A DNA stretch of 64,000 nt from Caulobacteraceae bacterium UBA5005 (GTDB lineage Bacteria; Pseudomonadota; Alphaproteobacteria; Caulobacterales; Caulobacteraceae): contig DGYN01000141.1 of NCBI GenBank assembly GCA_002398405.1, positions 39,557-103,556 on the forward strand, given 5' to 3'. Position 1 is the stretch's first letter. The number at the start of each line of letters is the position of its first letter. Of the stretch, positions 61,033 to 64,000 are shown one piece after another. The notes under the pieces were generated by a model. It was not told the DNA's origin and did no database searches. It saw only the letters and a program-made list of their open reading frames with translations. The position numbers and the translations under genes are program-made.

Positions 61033-61293
61033 CTACCTTGTCGCCTTCAGCCCTTGTCGTTCCAGGTCAGAATAGATGCAGTCGCCCTTTGGCCCGTGGT
61101 TGGGGTTCTCCCCGTCAACCTGCGCTGCCCAATTTATTCCGGCCTTGGTGGGCTTGAAGTTGGGAACGCCACATCGAGCCGCAGCGTCGATAACCTGGCG
61201 TCGGGTAGCAAACCCCTCGCTGCCCTGAGTGCAGGCCGAGAGCGCGACGCCCGCACAGACGACTGCGGTCCAGAGATACTTGATTGGATCCAC
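61033..61293 (-). CDS. Small putative lipoprotein
   Basis: 86 residues from GTG 61293 (GGGGA about 7 nt upstream). The signal is WTAVVCAGVALSACTQG with a lipobox Leu-Ser-Ala-Cys near residue 21. The mature part has two further Cys (ARCGVPNF and GDCIYSDL) that could form a disulfide. The frame runs on to 61590 but that part has no homology-like features and overlaps another ORF. It converges with the kinase gene at a distance of 8 bp. Function not recognised. Confidence 0.6.
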   Translation of the reverse strand: MDPIKYLWTAVVCAGVALSACTQGSEGFATRRQVIDAAARCGVPNFKPTKAGINWAAQVDGENPNHGPKGDCIYSDLERQGLKATR

Positions 61294-61503
61294 TGACAGT
61301 CCCCGGGGTCCTCGAGCACGTTGCTCATTCTGGGATCGATAGCTTGTCGCAGTGCAGGCCCGATGCAGGCACCGTGAATATCCGGAAGGGATCGAGAGCA
61401 GACAAAATATAGGCAAAGGATATCCTGGGCCCATAAATCCGGGTGATTGTTTGCCGGCGCTGGCGTCGGAGGCAGGACTCGAAAGCGATTGATGAAGGAT
61501 ACC

Positions 61504-61872
61504 ATGAGCGCCGAAGACGATGATCATCCTTCTGTTGTACCCGCCGAACACGAAGCTGAAATTGGGCGCGTGGCGCGTAATTATGGCCACCTGGAATACC
61601 TGATCGACCTAACTATTTGGGAGGCGGCTAGGGTCGAACAACAGTTCGGCGCCTGCCTCACAGCGCAGATCATGCAGGTCGATCAGCGACGAAATCCGGC
61701 GATCGGACGCGCCAATCGCTCGATACGATACCTATTCCCCTATTCGCGAAAAACCTGGGTCCCCGCCTGCGCGGGGATGACCGGTGGGGTGGTGGGCAAG
61801 ACCCTCCCCTCCCCTGACCCCTCCCCTGCGGGGAGAGGGACGAGAAGGTCTGGGGCCCCGCCTCCCTCCTAA
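61504..61872 (+). pseudogene. Truncated ORF fused to dispersed repeat
   Basis: The ATG at 61504 has AAGGA 4 nt upstream and opens a frame whose first about 72 codons look like real protein (EAEIGRVARNYGHLEYLIDL, EAARVEQQFGACLTAQIMQV). From about 61720 the frame runs into the repeat element that recurs at 63281, and the rest is low-complexity (Pro/Gly/Arg-rich) to the stop at 61872. I read this as a gene that lost its 3' part where the repeat inserted. The N-terminal part is not assigned to a family. Confidence 0.55.
61720..61842 (+). repeat. Dispersed intergenic repeat, copy A
   Basis: About 123 bp beginning TCGATACGATACCTAT, with CTATTCGCGAAAAACCTGGG, then a GC-rich hairpin (CCCCGCCTGCGCGGGG), GACCGGTGGGGTGGTGGGCA and a CCCTCCCCT-type block that ends CCCCTGCGGGGAGAGGGA. 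It matches 63281-63462 except for a 60-bp insertion there. This is the style of non-autonomous REP-like elements common in alphaproteobacterial genomes. Confidence 0.75.
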
Positions 61873-61937
61873 GCCGAAGCTGCGGAGGGCGGGTCGCGGG
61901 GATGAGCGGTAGGGGTGGGAATGCCGTTGCCGGTGGG

Positions 61938-62753
61938 TCAGGCGCCCGGACGGGTCACATAGGCGGTCTGAAGCAGGTCATGGCTCGCGAGGAATTGCGC
62001 CAGGCTTTCGTAGGTGGCGGTGCGGACGGGGCCCTTGTGGTCGTCGGTGCGCAGGCGCGGATCGACCATGGGGCCGAACAGGCGGGTGAGGCCATTGGCC
62101 GGGATGAGTGAGGGCTTGAAGCTGGCCCTCAGGTTGGTCGAGAGGCGCGTCTGGTCGTCTGTCTGCCACAGGGCCGCGGCGACGACATTGAGCATGAAGG
62201 TCGTGCAGTTCTGGTACCTGGCTTCGAAGGGATTGGAGACCAGGGAGTAGGTCTTGTTGTGCAGGCGCTCGTAGGCCGGGCTGTCGATGACGGTGAGCAG
62301 GCGGCGTTGCAGCTCGGGCGCCGGGATGATGATCGCCAGGTCGTCAACGGCCGAGCCGCGCACGAAGTCCAGAGGCCAGTCCTGAATGAGCCGGCTTTCG
62401 GTCTTTGGCCAGGCGCTGTCCGGGCCGCCGGCGTAGAGGTTGTAGACCGCATAGCCGCCCTGGGCGCCGCCGTCCTGCGTCGAGACGGTGCGGTAAACCC
62501 AGAAGGCGCCGTGGGTGTATTCGATGCCCTTTGGCAGGGCGTCACGGGGCCGGCCGGTGCGGAAGACCAGGGCGACGCGCGCGCCCCGGCTGGCGAGGTC
62601 CTTTTCAACCTGTTTGGAGAACCGGGCGGCCTGCGCGCCCGTGAAGCGGGGGGCGACCTGCTGAGCTGAGGAGGCCTGGGCGGCGGCGGGGGCCGGGGCT
62701 AGGGGGACGGCAGCCGCCGCAAGGAGCAGCAGGCCCGGGAGAAGGCGCCTCAT
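61938..62753 (-). CDS. Exported DUF2145-like protein
   Basis: 271 residues with a signal peptide of about 25 residues ending APAAAQA. The mature protein has GARVALVFRTGRPRDALPKG, IEYTHGAFWVYRTVS and RYQNCTTFMLNVVAAALW. The Cys of QNCTTF and a His before it (YTHGAFW) are placed as in NlpC/P60-like cysteine hydrolases of permuted type. The family assignment to DUF2145 is from memory and moderate. It overlaps the upstream small exported protein gene by ATGA, so they form a two-gene operon. Confidence 0.65.
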   Translation of the reverse strand: MRRLLPGLLLLAAAAVPLAPAPAAAQASSAQQVAPRFTGAQAARFSKQVEKDLASRGARVALVFRTGRPRDALPKGIEYTHGAFWVYRTVSTQDGGAQGGYAVYNLYAGGPDSAWPKTESRLIQDWPLDFVRGSAVDDLAIIIPAPELQRRLLTVIDSPAYERLHNKTYSLVSNPFEARYQNCTTFMLNVVAAALWQTDDQTRLSTNLRASFKPSLIPANGLTRLFGPMVDPRLRTDDHKGPVRTATYESLAQFLASHDLLQTAYVTRPGA

Positions 62754-63133
62754 TGGTGCGCCGGGGCGGGCTTCAGTTTCGGCACAGGCTGGGGCGCGAG
62801 GATCACGGCGTCGCCGACCTTCAGCGGGGCGTCCCAGGCGTCGTCGAGCAGTTTGCCCGCCCCCTTGCTGAGCTCCGAACCGGCCTCCAGGGCCGACTCG
62901 CCGGCCGCGGCGGAGACAGACCCTCCGATCATCGACGCTCCGCCGATCACCGACACAGGCAAGGCCACCGACCCGGCCGTGGCGAGCACACCGGCCGCGG
63001 CAAGTTCGACGACGGCGACGGAGGCATGCTCGCTGGCCCGGCTGGCGTAGGTGAAACTGTCCTGCGCCGCGGCAGGCGCGGCGATGAGGGCTATGGCGGA
63101 GGCGGCGGCAGCGGTGATTTGGGCGTTTGGCAT
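62750..63133 (-). CDS. Small exported protein, partner of DUF2145-like protein
   Basis: 127 residues. A signal peptide of about 23 residues ends AAPAAAQ. The mature part is Ala/Gly/Ser-rich with two hydrophobic glycine-rich stretches (VALPVSVIGGASMIGGSVSA), and a proline-rich tail (PQPVPKLKPAPAH). It is translationally coupled by ATGA to the downstream hydrolase-like gene. Homologues annotated as hypothetical often accompany DUF2145 proteins. Function unknown. Confidence 0.6.
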   Translation of the reverse strand: MPNAQITAAAASAIALIAAPAAAQDSFTYASRASEHASVAVVELAAAGVLATAGSVALPVSVIGGASMIGGSVSAAAGESALEAGSELSKGAGKLLDDAWDAPLKVGDAVILAPQPVPKLKPAPAHQ

Positions 63134-63569
63134 GGCGGACTCCGGGGGGCGGATGAATGCCAGGCGAGGGTGTTCCGTCGCGGACGCGCCTTCAATGAAC
63201 AGGGGGGTCGGGATGTCCGGTAGCGGACAAAGGCGGTGAATTGTCCGGGAGGGAGGCTGTTCGCGCTCAATTCAAATCCCTCGACACCATACCTATCCCT
63301 ATTCGCGAAAAAACCTGGGTCCCCGCATTGGCGGGGATCAGCCTTCGCTGAAGCTTCCGCCTACGCCGAGGCTTTGGCGGATACGTCGGCGGACACGTGA
63401 CCGGTGGGGTGGTGGGCAAGGCCCTCCCCTCCCCTGGCCCCTCCCCTGCGGGGAGGGGGACGGCTGGCGGCGGGTGGGACGCGCGCGCCTTTTCGACCCC
63501 GGTTAAGCTTCTGCTATGAGAGCCTCGACCGGGGCGCTCGACCCCAGTTTCAGGATGGGAGGAACCACC
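63134..63569 (+). other. 436-bp intergenic region with dispersed repeat
   Basis: Between the divergent genes ending 63133 and starting 63570 there is no convincing gene. The left 147 bp should carry the promoter of the small exported protein. The middle is occupied by repeat copy B (63281-63462). The right 107 bp precedes the membrane protein, with GGGAGGA just before its ATG. Short frames seen here are Gly/Pro/Arg-rich and have no start context. Confidence 0.6.
63281..63462 (+). repeat. Dispersed intergenic repeat, copy B (with 60-bp insertion)
   Basis: Matches copy A at 61720-61842 in the same orientation from TCGACACCATACCTAT to CCCCTGCGGGGAGGGGGA. It carries 60 extra bases (about 63339-63398) after the GGGGAT hairpin, which contain a further imperfect hairpin (GCCTTCGCTGAAGC). 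Confidence 0.75.
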
Positions 63570-63926
63570 ATGGCGGACCCGCGGTACGAAGCGTCGGCTT
63601 ATGAGTTCGCCAAGCTGGCGTTGGGATCGCTGATCACCTCGTGCAGCGGGGCGCTGATCGGTCTTATGGCCTTTGCGGGGCAGCAGCCGGACCTGCCGCG
63701 CGAGGGGGCGGAGCGGTTGGCGCTGGCGGCGGGGGCGTTGGGGGTGGCGCTGTTGCTGGCGCTGGTTTCGGCGCTGTTAGCGTTTTCCAATCATGCGTGC
63801 CTGGCGTGGGGCAAGCCCCGGTTGTGGCTGCGGAGCCTGGCGACGGGGGTGGGGATTGTCAGTCTGGGGAGTTTGACCCTGGGCGGGGTGGCGGCGGTGG
63901 GGATGTTGTTGTCGGTGGTGCGGTAG
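63570..63926 (+). CDS. Small integral membrane protein
   Basis: 118 residues. The ATG at 63570 is preceded by GGGAGGA (63558-63564 region), which decides it over an earlier start at 63516. Three hydrophobic segments are visible: LALGSLITSCSGALIGLMAF, LALAAGALGVALLLALVSAL and ATGVGIVSLGSLTLGGVAAV. No enzymatic motif. Function not recognised. The remaining 74 bp to the window end show no supported gene. Confidence 0.6.
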   Translation: MADPRYEASAYEFAKLALGSLITSCSGALIGLMAFAGQQPDLPREGAERLALAAGALGVALLLALVSALLAFSNHACLAWGKPRLWLRSLATGVGIVSLGSLTLGGVAAVGMLLSVVR

Positions 63927-64000
63927 GGGGGCGTGGCCGTGACGGGCGCTCTCGACCTGAAAGCAGGCGCGCTCCGCCTTAGAACCCCCTCCACCGCTGC

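Overview
The window is a dense, GC-rich alphaproteobacterial chromosome segment. Codon choice, frequent GTG/TTG starts, 4-nt gene overlaps and a flagellin-type pseudaminic acid locus suggest a Caulobacterales relative (Caulobacter/Phenylobacterium type). That placement is an inference from gene content; no rRNA or tRNA gene is present to confirm it. Almost the whole window is devoted to making, modifying and exporting surface polysaccharide.

Layout. 1-13.6 kb is a mosaic of short operons on alternating strands: a partial helical-repeat protein, an O-antigen ligase, a carbamoyltransferase/SGNH/MBOAT modification set, a Wzy-like polymerase between two glycosyltransferases, and a methyltransferase/deacetylase pair. 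From about 42.1 kb down to 13.5 kb on the minus strand runs a chain of about 28 closely packed genes. It starts with a glycosyltransferase and an RfaH/NusG-type antiterminator. It continues with GDP-fucose genes (gmd, fcl), galE, a UDP-GlcNAc 6-dehydrogenase, deoB (out of place), the Wzm/Wzt ABC exporter, two acetamidino-type amidotransferases with one HisH/HisF pair, the wbpB/wbpD/wbpE genes for a 2,3-diacetamido uronic acid, and many glycosyltransferases. An 8-nt match to the core of the ops element lies in the leader just downstream of the antiterminator gene. 42.2-44.7 kb holds a sulfotransferase and a Wzx-like flippase.

44.8-52.7 kb (plus strand) holds a WecA-like initiating transferase, UDP-xylose synthase, UDP-glucose dehydrogenase and then pseB-pseC-pseI-O-methyltransferase-pseH. 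The minus strand from 56.4 to 52.7 kb supplies PseG, two SpsF-type cytidylyltransferases and a Pse-associated methylase, with a two-ORF lipoprotein-like insert between the cytidylyltransferases. PseG is translationally coupled to the housekeeping genes rsmE and ilvE.

58-64 kb leaves the polysaccharide theme. It has a RelE/Xre toxin-antitoxin pair flanked by a 68-bp imperfect direct repeat that carries the promoter region and start codon of the next gene, an OmpR/EnvZ-type two-component system, small lipoproteins and exported proteins, and two copies of a dispersed repeat, one of which ends a truncated ORF.

The system most worth pursuing is the specialised-NusG-controlled amidino-sugar/fucose locus with two divergent amidotransferases sharing one glutaminase/channel pair. 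The direct-repeat-flanked TA insertion and the pse locus with an embedded O-methyltransferase come next.
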